Of a stretch of DNA of 64,000 bases, positions 63,846 to 64,000 are shown one piece after another (position 1 is the stretch's first letter; every line of letters begins with the position of its first letter). Location: positions 1,106,001 to 1,170,000 of the forward strand of contig NZ_CP038271.1 in NCBI RefSeq assembly GCF_004571195.1, in the 5' to 3' direction. Position numbers and translations under genes: made by a program. Under the pieces are notes generated by a model that did not search any database, had not been told where the DNA came from, and saw only the letters and a program-made list of their open reading frames with translations. The DNA is from Legionella geestiana (lineage in GTDB: Bacteria > Pseudomonadota > Gammaproteobacteria > Legionellales > Legionellaceae).

Positions 63846-64000
63846 ATGAATCGTGAAAGCACCATTAAACAGCTGGTTCATGACTTTGAATGTAAAGCAC
63901 ATAACCTGCCGGATTCCACACTGGAATTACTGGAAGCGGGAAAACTCGTTATTCAACTGGCTCGTCCTGTCGAGGGGGAAGCTGGAGGAAAAGGGGCGGG
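63846..64000 (+). CDS. Small unknown protein, copy 2, cut by the window end
   Basis: 51 codons visible from the ATG at 63846 with GGAGG upstream. Almost identical to the gene at 63101 in both coding and upstream sequence, then differs after GEAGGK. The end lies outside the window, so length and frame integrity cannot be judged. Confidence 0.6.
   Translation, partial: MNRESTIKQLVHDFECKAHNLPDSTLELLEAGKLVIQLARPVEGEAGGKGA

Noticed and set aside
1-64000. CRISPR array, tRNA, rRNA or integrated prophage
   Set aside because: No regularly spaced direct repeats with unique spacers, no cloverleaf or rRNA-like sequence and no phage structural genes were seen; the S24 repressor alone does not make a prophage.

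Overview
The window looks like a chromosomal segment of a Legionella-type gammaproteobacterium, probably not L. pneumophila itself. This is inferred from the mix of genes: a core TCA block in the order sdhCDAB-sucABCD, feoABC and panBC sit beside eukaryote-like and host-directed genes. The latter include ankyrin and leucine-rich-repeat proteins, a YopJ-family acetyltransferase and LRR proteins ending in CaaX boxes. No rRNA, tRNA or CRISPR array was seen. Species assignment is inference.

Layout. 1-1.0 kb: the end of a DUF3429 membrane protein and a secreted fasciclin protein. 1.0-7.0 kb: an effector islet bounded by two different IS3-family elements, holding a broken ankyrin gene, a YopJ-like acetyltransferase and an ankyrin protein. 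7.1-10.4 kb: an AT-rich cassette with an S24-type repressor, a queuosine-precursor-transporter-like membrane protein, an unknown protein, a convergent 2H phosphoesterase and a small HTH-like protein whose paralogue lies at 26.2 kb. 10.9-15.1 kb: three tandem LRR paralogues (5 to 13 repeats of 28 residues), each ending in a CaaX-like tetrapeptide and separated by dispersed repeats. 15.2-25.9 kb: mixed single genes, namely a lytic-transglycosylase-like exported protein, a YafY/WYL regulator, a HAD phosphatase, a VirK-like protein, a reductase/hydrolase/kinase trio, a YgjP-like metallopeptidase, a PAS-GAF-GGDEF-EAL protein, a Spy/CpxP-like protein and a SLOG protein. 26.8-29.0 kb: an AT-rich methyltransferase plus MFS exporter cassette preceded by a small overlapping ORF. 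29.2-42.2 kb (minus strand): an apparent toxin operon with a secreted Ig/cadherin-like protein, a 3,687-residue RHS/YD-repeat protein containing a LysM motif and a hydrophobic C-terminal tip, and a four-helix membrane protein that fits an immunity protein. 42.4-46.1 kb: a PcfJ-domain protein, a phosphoribosyltransferase and a permuted papain-like (YiiX-type) protein. 46.1-46.4 kb: a gap with two perfect inverted DnaA boxes. 46.4-55.8 kb: the eight-gene sdh-suc operon. 56-61.2 kb: an unknown protein, feoABC behind a Fur box, zapE and an alpha/beta hydrolase. 61.3-63.0 kb: panB-panC behind an 18-codon upstream ORF. 63.1 kb to the end: a tandemly duplicated small gene with a dispersed repeat between the copies.

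How the parts fit. The sdh-suc genes carry 2-oxoglutarate through succinyl-CoA and succinate to fumarate and feed electrons to quinone. panBC makes pantothenate, the precursor of the CoA used by SucAB and SucCD. FeoABC imports ferrous iron, which SdhB and the haem of SdhCD need. The accessory blocks look like host interaction (YopJ, Ank, LRR-CaaX, possibly the YiiX-like protein) and interbacterial competition (RHS operon). The strongest leads for something undescribed are the RHS operon, the triplicated CaaX LRR genes and the repressor/transporter/2H-phosphoesterase cassette.
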